Source: Lichtheimia corymbifera B2541
Taxonomy: Eukaryota > Mucoromycota > Mucoromycetes > Mucorales > Lichtheimiaceae
Reading direction: 5' to 3'
NCBI GenBank assembly: GCA_000697475.1
Contig: JNEU01001112.1
Span: 62,001-126,000, forward strand
DNA: 64,000 nt
Shown here: one piece after another, positions 37,233 to 49,186 of the stretch
Position numbering within the stretch: position 1 is the first letter of the stretch
Layout: each line of letters begins with the position of its first letter
Notes under the pieces: model-generated
The model's input: only the letters and a program-made list of their open reading frames with translations
What the model was told of the DNA's origin: nothing
The model's database searches: none
Made by a program: the position numbers and the translations under genes

Positions 37233-38484
37233 ATGGACCTCTCCTCCATTGTCAACACTGCAAACAACCACTCATTGTGGTCAACCCATGCTCATCCCAC
37301 TGCCACCCCTGCTGATGAAGCAGTTAAATTGTGTGGATTATTTGATCCTCCCTCTGAATGGACACCAGCTTCGGCTTCATATCGCAATCGTTGTCCATCA
37401 CATCCATCATTACCCCCAAACTCACCACCGCTTCTTTTGGCTTCGGATATCGAGGAATGTCGATCCCAAAACAGCAAAGTGTTTCAGTTTCATCTTGAGC
37501 GATCCAAGGCCATTCCAACATGGAGCAATACAACGTCGACAACATCATTGAAAGTAAAACCAAGCAAACCAATTAACAAAGCACAACGACGACACACCCC
37601 ATATACAAAACCAAATGGTGATTACGATCGAAAACAATCCAACATATCACATCTCCCACCTTCACCACCGTCATCTTCAGCATCTTCACCACAACCTTCA
37701 TCCACAGCCGATGACGTCGAGTTGATGAATGTAAAGACAGCCATTCCAACAGCACGTACCAAACAGCGACCTGTACGAAGCATTGATCCTAGTTCATCTG
37801 AAAATGCATTTGCATTATGCTTTGGAGCTGCGCAGGTGCGGTTGTATGCACAACAACAAATGGCTCGCAAGCATGCAAGGATTGATGCCATTAATGACCC
37901 CAATAAAGAAGGATCCGACAACAACGCCCTCATGACCAACAAATCCGACACAAGAAATGTTGGCTCAAAAGTTGATCAGCACATGACAAAAGCAACAACA
38001 TCGACACAGCAGGATCGTCACATGAAAAAGGCAAAAACAGAGGCTGCTGTTGCATACGACAATATCGATATTCATGTGCCTGATTCCCAAGTGTTTGACC
38101 CAGAATGGATGCCTAGCTTTGATGTTTTCAATGAAAAGCCCGTTCGTGTCGTATGGAAAGGTACACCATCTAAAATATACAACTTTCATTGTGCGTCATA
38201 CTAAAACTTTATTCTTAGGCACACCACTTTCAATCGAAAAATATGAGTTTTATGACCAACTACACCCTGGCGAAGTGACAATTGCATCTACTTTACGCTT
38301 GTTGCCCGAGCAGTATATTCGTTGTAAGCGTGTCCTTATCCTCGCAGCACAAGAAGCTCATAAGGAAGGTACCCCCTTCCGCAAATCCGAGGCACAAAAA
38401 TTATGTCGCATTGATGTCAACAAGGTCAGCACGCTTTGGAGTACTTTTGGCAAGTTAGGTTGGCTTGGTGCTTCATCCCGTTGA
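37233..38484 (+). CDS. SWIRM-domain protein (FUN19/Laf type), copy B
   Basis: Two exons, 37233-38160 and 38219-38484; 397 residues. An in-frame upstream ATG at 37137 would add a Leu/Ser-rich stretch that is really the CT-rich leader, so 37233 is preferred. The disordered N-terminal 300 residues are unlike copy A in sequence. The SWIRM end matches copy A closely: L-H-P-G-E-V, Y-I-R-C-K-R-V-L-I-L-A-A, F-R-K-S-E-A-Q-K-L-C-R-I-D-V-N-K. The intron interrupts the same codon after W-K in both (phase 1). Copies A and B lie in the same orientation, 5.3 kb apart with SVF1 between, pointing to an old local duplication. Likely nuclear and chromatin-associated, by family. Confidence 0.9.
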
Positions 38485-40055
38485 TCTGGGAGTTGTTTTC
38501 TTTCACTATTATATCCTCTCCTTTCCTTTTTTTCTTTTTGTTGTTCTTTCTATCCCTCTCGCCTGTCATGTTGTTTGTGTAAATAGTAGCTAGCTCTCTC
38601 TCTTTCTCTTTCTCCCTCTCTCACTCTCTCCGTGTCAACGTCTTTCTTTCAATTTCCATTCCATTCCCTGCACTCGCTTTTAACATTATCCACAATCGAT
38701 GATACTTATATCATCCACCTCTTTTCTTAAAACAAAAGGCAGTTTAAAAAAGTGTACATATATGACAAATAAAAAGTATCCTTCAATTCATTTATACGCA
38801 TACATGTTACCCAAGCCACACACAGCCCGCATGTCAAACCCTGTGCACATGCTGATCATTTCTCTCATCACACGCACCTTGTTCCTCGCACATGCACTGA
38901 TTATCTCCCACACACAACCTTAATCATCTCCATTGATGGCCATTGCTTATTGTTGTTGGCTCAGCCTACCTATTTTTTTATGTATCTGTTTTGATCAAAG
39001 CCTTGTTGGCTTGCATGCTGCATTGCGGGGGGTGGTTGTTCATTCCATCATTGATGGCTGGAGATGCACTTGCTCCTCCTTCTCAGCCTCACGATATGCA
39101 ATTATAGAGCACAGCATGGCTATATAGACTTTGTGCAACACTCGACTGTTACACTTGTCAATACACAGATATGTGTGATATGCTTATGGTTTTGTTAAAT
39201 GCTTTGTTTCTGCATCGATCATGTGCTTCCAATTGCGTGTGTATATGTGTGATGTTTGTTTGGAAACGTAAACACGGTATCATAACGCACAACATAATCC
39301 GATCCATTGGATAACATGGGTGATATATGTCACACATTGGCATGCAACAAGCTGCAATTTCTATCCCCTCTCTTTCTCTTTTTGCAAGTAGAGCCACACC
39401 ATGCCATGGACAAAAAGGACAAGCGTGTGTGTGACCTGATGTCTCAGAGTCCTTTCTGCATGAGATGAGTGCCTTGTTGTGACCCCAAGCTATAATGTTT
39501 AAAGTAGGTTGACATGTTTATTGGATGGTCTTGGCGGTGTGAAAATGTGTGGAGTGTGTGAGTGAGTGAGAGAGAAGAGGAGGCAGTGCGAAAGGTGCGT
39601 CGATCCCACCAGGCTTGTGTACCCCTGGTTTAGTGCAAAAAGTCTGGACAAGGTCGACGATCCATTAATAACCCTTTCCTCCGACAAAACTCAGCAGTTT
39701 CTTGTTCCTTTTTTCATCCGTGATGTTCCCCAATCAATTCATCGTCTTGGACGGCCATGCGAACTAACCACGAGTGGGATGGGAGCGAGCGGGAGATTAG
39801 ATTGAATGTGTTCATGCTTTTTAATCATTCAAAGACGTTATGCAAAGGATAAAGGCAAAAGAATATATCACAATGAGCCACCCATCACCAGCATCCTTTT
39901 TCGGATCATTTGTGTATCCCCATTGTTGAGTTTACCCTAGCGAAGGTTAAAAAGCGAGAAAAAAGAAAAAAAGGATGGCAACACCTTCACAATTGCTATT
40001 TTCGCCCCTTCTTTCTTTCTCTTTCTTTTAGCATTGCATTACATACCCGAGGGAA
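38485..40055. other. Intergenic, no gene seen
   Basis: 1.6 kb with CT-rich tracts directly after SWIRM copy B (38510-38640) and directly before the mannosyltransferase ATG (40005-40030). No supported gene. Confidence 0.5.
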
Positions 40056-41373
40056 ATGATATCCCTACTCAATCTTCGTGGAGGCCGCAGGCTTATCATC
40101 ATCAGCACTATATTGACGGCACTTTTTATTTATCTTGTTTCAACCGTATCATTACAAACAACAAGCAATACATCTTGTGATCCAAACACACGATCCTTAT
40201 ATCAACGAGACGGTGCAAAAGTAACGGATGAACATGAACACGACACTTATTATCTCAACTTGAATGATCTCAACTCGACTACGGATGCAGTGTCACAAGG
40301 TGAACACCTCTTGGTATTGACGCCGCTTCTCCACACTCCACTTGACAAACAACAACTCGAGCACTTTTTCAACCAGTTGGATCGCACCACCTTCCCCAAT
40401 CAACTCATTTCAATTGCTTTACTGGTGACAGACGACTCGGACACGCTATTACTCGAGACCCTTGAATCAGTTGTACGGAAATGGCGACAACGATGGCTGA
40501 ACCGATTCCACGAAATTAGTGTATATCAACGCAACTTTGAGCTGGCGACTACTACTACTACTACTGCTAGTGGCAGCAGCAATGCAAATCGTCCCTATGT
40601 GCGCTCTATGATGGCTCGGGCACGTAACTTTTTACTCAGTGCAGCATTACGGGATTACCACAGCTGGGTCGCCTGGATAGACATTGATGTCGTTGAGTAT
40701 CCACCAACCATCTTTGAGGATCTTATGAGAGCGGATGGTGATGTCGTTGTGCCAAACTGCTTACTGTATCGAGAGGATTATGCATTCTGGGGATATGATC
40801 GCAACAATTGGGCTGAATCGGATTACTCGCTTCAAATGCAACAATGGATGCCCCAAGATACGATTCTTATGGAAGGTAAAGTGTATATCAAAGGGAGTCA
40901 ATGGGATAGGAGGAGGTCGAGGAAACAGATGGGACACGGATTTTTTCAGGCACACGACACATTACCCAAAAATAGAAGCACAAGGAATACTAAATAATAC
41001 CCTTTCTTTGTTTCTTTAGGCTACAACGACTTCTCCTCGGGACGATCACTGGTAAGTAGTAGTAGTAGTAGTAGTGGAATGGGCAAGGGATCCAGGGAGA
41101 GAGTAGATTATTAATGATGGGATGGGATGTTGTGTTGCATAGCTGGTCGATATGCCGACGCATCTTGGTGAAGACTACAAGGTTCCATTGGATGGCGTTG
41201 GTGCCACATTCACTCTTGTAAAGTCACATGTTCATCGTGAAGGTGCCAACTTTCCTTCGTTTGTGTACCGCCATCAAGTAGATGCTGAAGCATTTGGCAA
41301 AGTGGCTGTGGCAATGGGTTTCTCGGTCTACGGCTTACCTGGTTACAAGATCTACCACGCCGAACGACAGTAA
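40056..41373 (+). CDS. GT62 mannosyltransferase (Anp1/Van1/Mnn9 family)
   Basis: Three exons, 40056-40875, 41020-41051 and 41143-41373; 361 residues. Type II layout: short cytosolic N-terminus with R-G-G-R-R, a signal anchor at about residues 11-30, a stem, then the GT62 catalytic domain. Motifs include V-L-T-P-L-L, the T-(6) run from an ACT microsatellite, R-S-M-M-A-R-A-R-N-F-L-L, W-I-D-I-D-V (metal/nucleotide-sugar site), L-Y-R-E-D-Y and the C-terminal V-G-A-T-F-T-L-V-K-S-H-V-H-R-E-G-A-N-F-P. In yeast these proteins build the alpha-1,6-mannan backbone in Golgi complexes. I cannot tell from sequence whether this is the Mnn9, Van1 or Anp1 equivalent. The second exon is only 32 nt; the second intron contains an AGT microsatellite. 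Confidence 0.92.
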
Positions 41374-42490
41374 TATAGCAACACCAGCCCCACCCACAAC
41401 ACTATTAGAATTTGACATTTTCCTCCTTTACGTTGTACTACTTGTTTGCATCTTGTTTTTTCTCAATTCCGTGTGCGCTAGCACTCACTTTTTGCATCGT
41501 TCCTTTCTTTCCCGCTTGTATAAACCATCACACAACAAATAATATAAATCTCGATGATCTCATTAAACTAGCTCCTTACTTTTCTATATACGTCTCCGTA
41601 GTAGTGATAGTAATAGTAATTGCTCTTTGCAATCCATTAAGCAGCTACGACCATGCCTTCACCGCTTATAAATCCACTATATGCATACATTGTTAGGAGG
41701 GATATTGATCAACTATTACATCGTGGATGAACCATCCCCTCAAAAGTAGAAATCTCTGACCTCCTAGACCTCAATATTTACAAGATGAATATCGATTCTT
41801 TTCTTTAATAGAGTTATTGCTTGATCCCAAGAGTCTGGATGCAATAACCAGGGGAGACATCAATATCCATCATCATCTCTGTTTCAAGTGCCGCTCAAGA
41901 CCACAATGGATGACGAGACAACAAGTAGTTGTCATCATGTTTGAAGGGTGGAAGGGATCACATTGGGCATATTTTGGTGAGTATGAATCCTGCTGGGTTT
42001 TTAGGACATTAACATGCAGTTTGATAAAAGGGGAGAGTGTACCACTTGTGTGCATGCTGCTGTACTACTTTGGTGACGGGGACTAGACTTGCATAAACCA
42101 ACAAATTGTCTGTGCTTATCAAAAAAGAAGAAGAAAAGGCAAAAGCAATGGGGATTGAAAGGAGACAATGAGCTAATAATATGATTTGTTTCCACAAAGA
42201 AAAAAGTGTCAGCCTGACTTTGGGGTGTGTGTGTGTGTGTGAGAGAAATAATGTCGTTGCCAGGGTCAACAACAACGCAGTGGCTTGATCATCAGCAGCG
42301 CTCTTTCGTTTTTACATCTCCCTTTTCTCGTGCGTATTAACGCTTTCTCACTTGTCAGCATACATACTCACTTTTATATCACTCATTCCTGACAGTGCCC
42401 CATTCTCTTTCTTCTCTTCTCACTCAACTCATCCCACTGCCCAACATTACACCCAACACGCCGATCCCTGTTAAACCTCGGCCTTCGCCG
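41374..42490. other. Intergenic with CT-rich leader and TG microsatellite
   Basis: A (GT)8 run lies at about 42225-42240. A pyrimidine-rich leader (42400-42440) precedes the F-box/WD40 gene. An open frame extends upstream of 42491 only by reading a GTG, so it is treated as leader. No other gene. Confidence 0.5.
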
Positions 42491-44267
42491 ATGGATATCT
42501 GTCGACCCGACAATCTCAGCCCTCCAGCAACACCCCCGACCTTCATTGCTGGTGTAAGAACAGCAGACGATCAGCCATCGTCCAAAGCAGAGTCATCCCG
42601 TCACCAAGGCCTTTTACATCCAACAGCCAACCCAAGCGATCTGGAGGACGAGGAAGATAGTCATCGAGCGTATCTATCGTCTATATTCAATGATGAACAA
42701 CTCGAGTGTATTCGCCATATCAAGACGTCTTTTCAGCAACTGTCTCCTCAGCAAAAGCAGTTTCTATTATACGAGATCATCAATTGTTGTGATAGCTCGC
42801 AGCTGACATACCTCAACAGCCTTATTGCACCTCGACTTAAGATCGACTTTTTGAAGGAGCTTCCAATCGAGATATCATTGCACGTATTATCATTCATTGA
42901 TGATCCAAAGACATTGGCAAGAGCATCATGTGTATCCACTTTTTGGAATTCTTTACTCAAGGATGAAGCGACATGGAAATCATTGTGCATGAAACACCAA
43001 TACCGACGTCGCAATTCCAGCATATGCGGCGGAGAACTATTGAATCCACCCACACAACGACTCAACTTTTCTTATCGAGAATACTTTAAACGCAAATACA
43101 ACATTGCTGCGGCATGGGAACATGGCGGTCATGTCAAGGTGATCGATGATGGCTTTGGTGATGTCCTTGCAACTTCTCTGCAATTCGATGAAAAGTATAT
43201 CGTCGTCGGCTGTGAAAACTTTCGAATCGAGGTCTTTGATACACAAACCGCTCGCAAAGTCCGAACACTGACGGGTCACGAGGGCGGCGTATGGGCATTG
43301 CAATTCAAAGGTGGCAGTAAACATGATCCTAATCGTGTGCTTGTGTCCGGCGGATGCGATCGGTAAGAGACTCGGCATTGTTTTCAATTCTCCCCTCAGC
43401 TGACATGTGTCTTTTATATCCAGTGATGTACGTGTATGGGACTTGGAAACGGGTCAATTACGGCATATTCTTCGGGGACACACATCCACAGTACGATGCC
43501 TCAAGATGAAAGACAAGCGTATCACAGTAACAGGATCCCGTGATGCAACAATGCGGGTATGGGATATTGAACGAGGAGTACAACTACATCTTTTGCAAGG
43601 ACACCAAAACAGCGTTCGATGTCTTGATATTAGCGGTGATATGGTGGCATCCGGTTCCTATGATACGACGGCACGCTTATGGGACTTGAGAACAGGCCGT
43701 TGCTTGCATGTACTTGTCGGCCACTATTCACAAATCTACGCTATTGCCTTTGATGGTCAAAAGGTCGTCACTGGTTCTCTTGATTCAAATATCCGAGTAT
43801 GGTCACCGGAGACAGGACAATGCCTTGCCACGCTTAATGGACACACCTCCCTCGTTGGTCAGCTACAATTGAATGGCAACATGCTTATCAGCGGTGGATC
43901 AGACGGCTGTTTACGTGTTTGGGATCTCAAGCATTATGAATGTGTACAACGCATATCGGCTCATGACAACTCTGTAACCTGCTTACAATTCGATGATCGT
44001 CGCATGGTCAGTGCTGGCAATGATGGACGAGTCAAACTTTGGGATATCCGACAAGGTCGCTTTGTACGCAACATTAGTCATCCTGCAAAGACTGTTTGGA
44101 AGGTTCAATTCAGTGATACCAAGGCTGTGGTTTTGATGCAACGTGCTTTAGCCAACAATCCTGCACGTAACAAGACTGTCATGGAGGTACATGATTTCAA
44201 CGTCCATGATAACGATCAAGAACAAGTTTTTGAAGACGCTTCCTTTTCTATGGATGAAGACAACTGA
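42491..44267 (+). CDS. F-box/WD40 protein, Cdc4/FBXW7-like SCF substrate receptor
   Basis: Two exons, 42491-43362 and 43424-44267; 571 residues. The first in-frame ATG is at 42491. After a disordered N-terminus comes a dimerisation-type helix block (L-S-P-Q-Q-K-Q-F-L-L, residues 85-118), then the F-box (residues about 119-165: D-F-L-K-E-L-P-I-E-I-S-L-H-V-L, S-C-V-S-T-F-W). A WD40 propeller fills the rest, with blades ending V-R-V-W-D, M-R-V-W-D, A-R-L-W-D, I-R-V-W-S, L-R-V-W-D and V-K-L-W-D, plus a less regular first blade before the intron. Proteins of this layout recognise phosphodegrons and feed SCF ubiquitin ligases (cell-cycle and transcription factors for Cdc4/FBXW7). Whether it is the functional Cdc4, Met30 or Pop1/2 equivalent is not settled. 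Confidence 0.92.
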
Positions 44268-44600
44268 GTAGCATCATATTACATTATTTATATTCCCTTC
44301 ACCCCCACATCTCTTTCTTTCTGCACAAACCCACCACCAACACCAACACCACATATATACAACAAACACTCAACTCGCACATCATATTGCTTTTTCTTTT
44401 TTCCCCATCTCTATTATAACGCACAATATCTATTTTCTTTCATTCTGTAAGCTGTCTTGAATAATAACAAAAGTGTGTGTAGCTAGTTTACTGCATGCCC
44501 AACTAAAATCACAAACAGTACCTTGCATGATCCTCTTTTTCTCCCCTTCTGTGTTGCAGAATATTGTCATCCCTTTTTTCTATCATCTTTTCTTTCTACC
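44268..44600. other. Short intergenic region, CT-rich
   Basis: 333 bp between the F-box/WD40 and sulfhydryl oxidase genes in tandem orientation; pyrimidine-rich before the next ATG. No feature beyond UTR/promoter. Confidence 0.5.
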
Positions 44601-45321
44601 ATGAGACGCACTATCATTGCTTTATTCTTGACTTGTCTCTGTTTAGCATTAACAGCTTCCTATGTCATTGTATACCCACGCAATCAAGCTATCCTGACAA
44701 TGGAATCTTCCTCTTCTTCCTCATCACAACCAGTAACCTCCTCATTCCAAGGCCATGTCATTAGCGCCAAAATGAACAATGCCACCATCAAGTGAGTATG
44801 CTATTTATCTATTTGAGTCAATCATATATTAACATAAGGGGGTAAAAGAGCCGAGTTGGGGCGATCAACGTGGAAGGTAAGTTGTCAGTATTACTCCAAC
44901 CTAAACGATAGCAGCATGTTGATATGGCTGTTCGGTAGCTTTTGCATACGATGGCAGCACAGTTTCCAGATAATCCATCCGATGAAGAACGTGACGCTTT
45001 AACGCATTACTTTACGTTATTGTCGAGACTTTATCCATGCGGTGAATGGTTAGTAGGTCATCACAAATAGGTGGGATCGGATTATTGACACATACCCCTT
45101 GGTCTCTTAGTGCCGCTCACTTTCAATTGTTGCTGGAGCGTTATCCGCCGCAGACTTCCTCAAAGGTCGCTGTCTCCCAATGGCTATGTGCAATTCATAA
45201 CAAGGTCAATGAACGACTTGGCAAGGAAATGTTCGATTGTGCTGATATCCAAGAGAAATACCAATGTGGTTGTGAAGCAGACGAGAAAGAAGAAGAGGAT
45301 AGCACCCATTCCAATACATAA
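44601..45321 (+). CDS. ERV2: ER FAD-linked sulfhydryl oxidase (ERV2-like)
   Basis: Four exons: 44601-44791, 44849-44876, 44939-45048, 45111-45321; 179 residues. An N-terminal signal anchor (residues 4-25) is followed by the Erv/ALR helical domain. This has W-K-L-L-H-T-M-A (FAD contact), active-site C-G-E-C at 107-110 and W-L-C-A-I-H-N-K-V-N-E (H-x-x-x-N FAD motif). A C-terminal C-G-C at 162-164 matches the shuttle disulfide of yeast Erv2 rather than the mitochondrial Erv1 N-terminal C-x-x-C. Family role: oxidises thiols with O2 as acceptor and passes disulfides to protein disulfide isomerase in the ER lumen. The C-terminus is acidic without an H/KDEL. One donor is GTTAGT. Confidence 0.95.
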
Positions 45322-46461
45322 ATACATTTCTATTTCAACATCTTGAACTATATATATGGTTGTGGTTTATGACAGATGTTAGTCATTTGGACAGTACTCA
45401 TCAGCGCGTTGTTATATGGAAGATGCTTCATGTAGAGGATGCATATTGTAACCCTGGATATCTTGCCCTTTGAAAAAGCTTGCTTGTAATTCGTTGTCTT
45501 GCCTTCCCTATGTTGAGATGGCCGTTTCACGGTATGTGTAGTCAAATAGATGAGACAGGTGTGTGATACAACCTTGCTTTCAAGTGCGTGTGTGCATGCA
45601 AACGAGGTGATTGCGATTGATTGCAATGATAAAAGTGATCGATCATTAGGCTTAAGGCCTCATGGTAAATTTAAAAGATAGCCTGGGTGATCCCGTAAAT
45701 TCAGGATGCTTATGCATTGATGATCCTTGCCACCCCCTATTTAGTGCATCATCATCATTTTTACCTATGTTCATTGTTTTCTTTGAAGTGATGGTCGAAC
45801 CTTTGTGTATATAGTTACTCTTTGTATCTTTCTTTTTGTTCTGCATACTGATACATGCTTAGCCAATGACTCGCCACTCAAACGTCATTCAGGAGGATTT
45901 CCTCTGAAGTGGCGACCCCTTTGTTGGTGACAAAACGTACCCAGCAAGCATGGAAAAAAAGCTATCCCACTTTTTGGAAGATGAATATGATGTCGCATCC
46001 TCGAATGTTGTACGTACAATGAGTCTCCGAGTGATACTACCGTGTTAAGCTTGATGCGTCAATCTTTCATTGTCTATATTCATCCTTCTTGACCATCGTG
46101 TAGGCAGAATCCATTATAGCCCCATGCCAAGCATAACCTTTTCTCTCTCACACATGCATATGCAAGCATGATCATTATTGTCAGCAAATTCGGGTGGCTT
46201 TATTCTCGGCGATTAGGTCAAAGGTATACTATATTATCATTGAAAACTGACGAAGATGAGGAACATTTTATGATAGCCTGGTTAACATCTCTGTGACCAT
46301 GAGTGTACAAATTGAGCGCAGGCTGCCAATGTCCTGGGGGAGAAGCTGCATGAAATTGAGGTAGCGGGATCAAAAGGTTCTGGTACTTTCAGGAAAATCA
46401 AACAACCCCGGCCCTTTTATGTGGAAGGTTTCTTTGACTCTCGACTCTTTCTCAATCCCCC
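45322..46461. other. Intergenic, no gene seen
   Basis: 1.1 kb of A/T-rich sequence between tandem genes; no supported coding or RNA feature. Confidence 0.5.
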
Positions 46462-47112
46462 ATGCAATACCACAAACGAGTACATTCGCCATCAGAGTAC
46501 GATCTTCTCACGTCCGAGCATGCACGTAAAAAATACATTACCGAGCAGTTTGCGCGGGAAATGGCGGCCATGTCCTTAAGTCAACAAGACCAATGGCAGC
46601 ACTATAACCATTTTACACCAGCACCACAACCACAACCACAACCACCGACGACTGCTACTAGTGCTATTAACACAACCATGGATACAACTGCACCACCACC
46701 ATCATCATCATCATCATCACCACCACCACAAGAACAACCAGAAAAATTACTCAACAAAGATGACCAAGATATTAGCCTTGTGAAGACCAAGGTGAATGGA
46801 ACGTATCTTCCTCTAGAGCAACGACCCGGTGATGAGAAACTTCGGATACCAGATTTTATCTTACATCCAAATCGGTAAGATCATAATGATCATTGCTATC
46901 CTTTTTATTGTTGACTCACCAAGCATAATGTTAGGATACAAAATGTACGTGATTTTGCTAGATATGCACCTCCAGTGAAATGGCGCTTGGCTACACCTAA
47001 TGAGGAATTGGACGTGAATCACCCAGCAGAGGAAATTGAAGAGGATTTATATAATGATATTAGTAGTAGTAGCAATAGTAATAATAACAATGATTTCATG
47101 GATGTTGATTAA
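46462..47112 (+). CDS. Hypothetical protein with P/Q/S-rich middle
   Basis: Two exons, 46462-46874 and 46935-47112; 196 residues. I do not recognise the family. The N-terminal 50 residues are charged and probably helical (R-K-K-Y-I-T-E-Q-F-A-R-E-M). The middle is low complexity (PQPQPQ, then PPPSSSSSSPPP). The segment V-K-T-K-V-N-G-T-Y-L-P-L-E through R-I-P-D-F-I-L-H-P-N-R-I-Q-N-V-R-D-F-A-R-Y, crossing the intron, looks like an ordered module. The tail is acidic and S/N rich. The clean GT..AG intron in phase and the contrast between ordered and disordered parts support a real gene. It lies directly upstream of a broken coding relic. Confidence 0.65.
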
Positions 47113-47178
47113 AGCAGTTGGGTGACACAAATGGATTGACAGCTTGATACTATGACATCGAAATAGAAGTGAACGCAG

Positions 47179-47640
47179 GTGTTACGCTTATGTTGCGATC
47201 CAAGATATCGAAAAGTGTGTGCAAGTGCAAACCTATATGCCATTCAAACGTAGTCGTCGTGGCAACATTATCACCTACAATAGACAACCCTTACTGGATG
47301 ACTTTTGGTTGTTCAACATGAGCTGAAAAATGTATCGCTATCTCAAATGCCACAGTTGATGGTAAATTTATCTATGGTCGCATGATGTATGTATCCAAGA
47401 ACAATGAAGAGAGCAGATACAAGAATTAGAGACTAGTGATCCCAGCACGGTTCATCTTTTACATACTATTACTGATAGTATTAAAGTGTCATTTTATATA
47501 GATGGTTATATTACATGTGGCGGTTTTACATATCTCTTAGACAAAGAAGTGTGTCTAGATATGGCTGAATCAAAAGGAGTAGTAGGCAGATGGAGAGATG
47601 CGGGTGTGTGTTCTAATTTCAGACCCAGTCGGCTGTTGTC
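47179..47640 (+). pseudogene. Broken coding relic, family unknown
   Basis: Three adjacent stretches in three different frames read like protein: about 47179-47326 (Y-M-P-F-K-R-S-R-R-G-N-I then D-D-F-W-L-F-N-M), about 47321-47428 (C-I-A-I-S-N-A-T-V-D-G-K-F-I-Y-G-R-M-M) and about 47406-47640 (L-H-T-I-T-D-S-I-K-V-S-F-Y-I-D-G-Y-I). Each ends at or overlaps a stop where the next begins, and no GT..AG pair joins them. This is the pattern of an ORF disabled by small indels. It may be a decayed duplicate or transposon part; I cannot name a family. Confidence 0.4.
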
Positions 47641-47708
47641 CTCTTCCACTTGCTCGATCCCTCCACAATCACCTCGTTCATAGATCAATCCACGTTCCTT
47701 TTTACACA

Positions 47709-49186
47709 ATGGATTTCCAGTCGCTGATGGCACAGGCGTCTGCTGTGGCCAAAGCCCAGGATGCAGTCCTTGCTGAGAAAGCTCGACAACGCCGGAAAGA
47801 AGAAGACGAACGTCGACGTAAAGAAGAGAAACAACAACGAGCACGAGAGGAACAACAACGCATGCTCAGCTCAATCCGAGAACAGAATGAACGACGACAA
47901 CAACGCATGCTTCAAGAAAAGCAACGCCAACGTCAAATTGAACGCCAAAAGACGACGGCAAGCAATACCAAGGCATCGACCAAAAAGAAGGCTTCTACAT
48001 CTGCAACAACAGGCAACGGGGCGTCGTTGCTCCCTTTACGACCTACGGCAAAAAAGGTATATTCATTGTGTGTTATAGCTTCAAGCAAGATTTTAACATG
48101 TTGATATATATGTATATATTGTTTAGGATGCACAATTGTCCTTTGATGAACTTATGGCTAAAGCCAAGGCAATGCCTACATCGAAAGCAGCAGCCGCAGT
48201 TACGAACACTATGAATAACAACAGTAACCACGCGACGATGTCGTCTCGCCCAACATTATCTGGCAAACGGCCTCCTCCATCATCAACTTCTTCATCATCC
48301 AACGCCTCCTCCTCCTCCATCAACACAGCAAAAGCTCAACAACAACACCATACCCAACGCAATATCCCAAACATCTTTCACAGGAAGCGTGCAGCACAAG
48401 GTGGGAAATATCCACCATCATCAACATCAACATCACCTTATTCAGCATCCAATGTCATCTCCTCCTCAGCATCATCATCCATGTCATCTGTATCAGCAAA
48501 AGATCGCATTCGTCAAATGTACCGGGAACCACCTCAACGATTGAATGCCAAGAAACGTGACACTCGCTCTGTATCAGAAATACAACGTGATATTCGCCAT
48601 TCAAAGGGCATTTACTCGGATGATGAAGATACACGCTCTGATCCACGTCTTATTCGCAACAAACGATCCGCCATGGCTCCACGTCCTGGTTATCAACGTG
48701 ATGCTCCTATGCGTCGTATGCCATTCCAACGACCCACAGATATACGTCGACCTCCAATGAAACGCAAAATGCGACATGAAGAAGAATTTGACGAGGAATT
48801 GGATGAATTCATTGTGGATGATGAGGAAGAGGAAGAAAACGATATATCTGCTGAAATTAGTCGCATCTTCCGATATGACAAGTCAAGGTATGTTGTTCTT
48901 GTTATTTTATTCACATATATATTCAACGACTCACCGTCATGGTATGTACGTTTATTAGATTCAATGACGACATTTTCTCGGATGATGATATGGAAGCTGA
49001 TGCACGGGAAGTCTTGCGGGAAGAACGAAGGAGGTATGCTGTTCTATATGTTTCCTTAGAAACCCATATGCTCATTCCCTTTCTTTCTTTAGTGAACGAA
49101 TTGGTCGTCGTGAGGATATCGAGGAAGAAAAGAAAGAACTGGAACGACTCAAGCGGATGAAAAGCAAGGGAAAAATGAAAGCTTGA
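47709..49186 (+). CDS. SPT2: SPT2 chromatin protein / histone H3-H4 chaperone
   Basis: Four exons: 47709-48056, 48127-48887, 48959-49033, 49093-49186; 425 residues. The N-terminus begins M-D-F-Q-S-L-M-A-Q-A and continues with a long R/K/E/Q helix (residues 20-85). A second S-F-D-E-L-M-A-K-A-K element follows at about residue 120, then a disordered S-rich stretch. The C-terminal SPT2 domain has E-I-S-R-I-F-R-Y-D, F-N-D-D-I-F-S-D-D-D-M-E-A and the final basic coiled coil E-R-L-K-R-M-K. SPT2 binds H3-H4 through the C-terminal region, works behind RNA polymerase II and limits spurious transcription. The conserved C-terminal domain is split by two introns. Confidence 0.93.

Noticed and set aside
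42395..42490. Upstream extension of the F-box/WD40 protein
   Set aside because: It begins at GTG inside a CT-rich leader; the first in-frame ATG is 42491.
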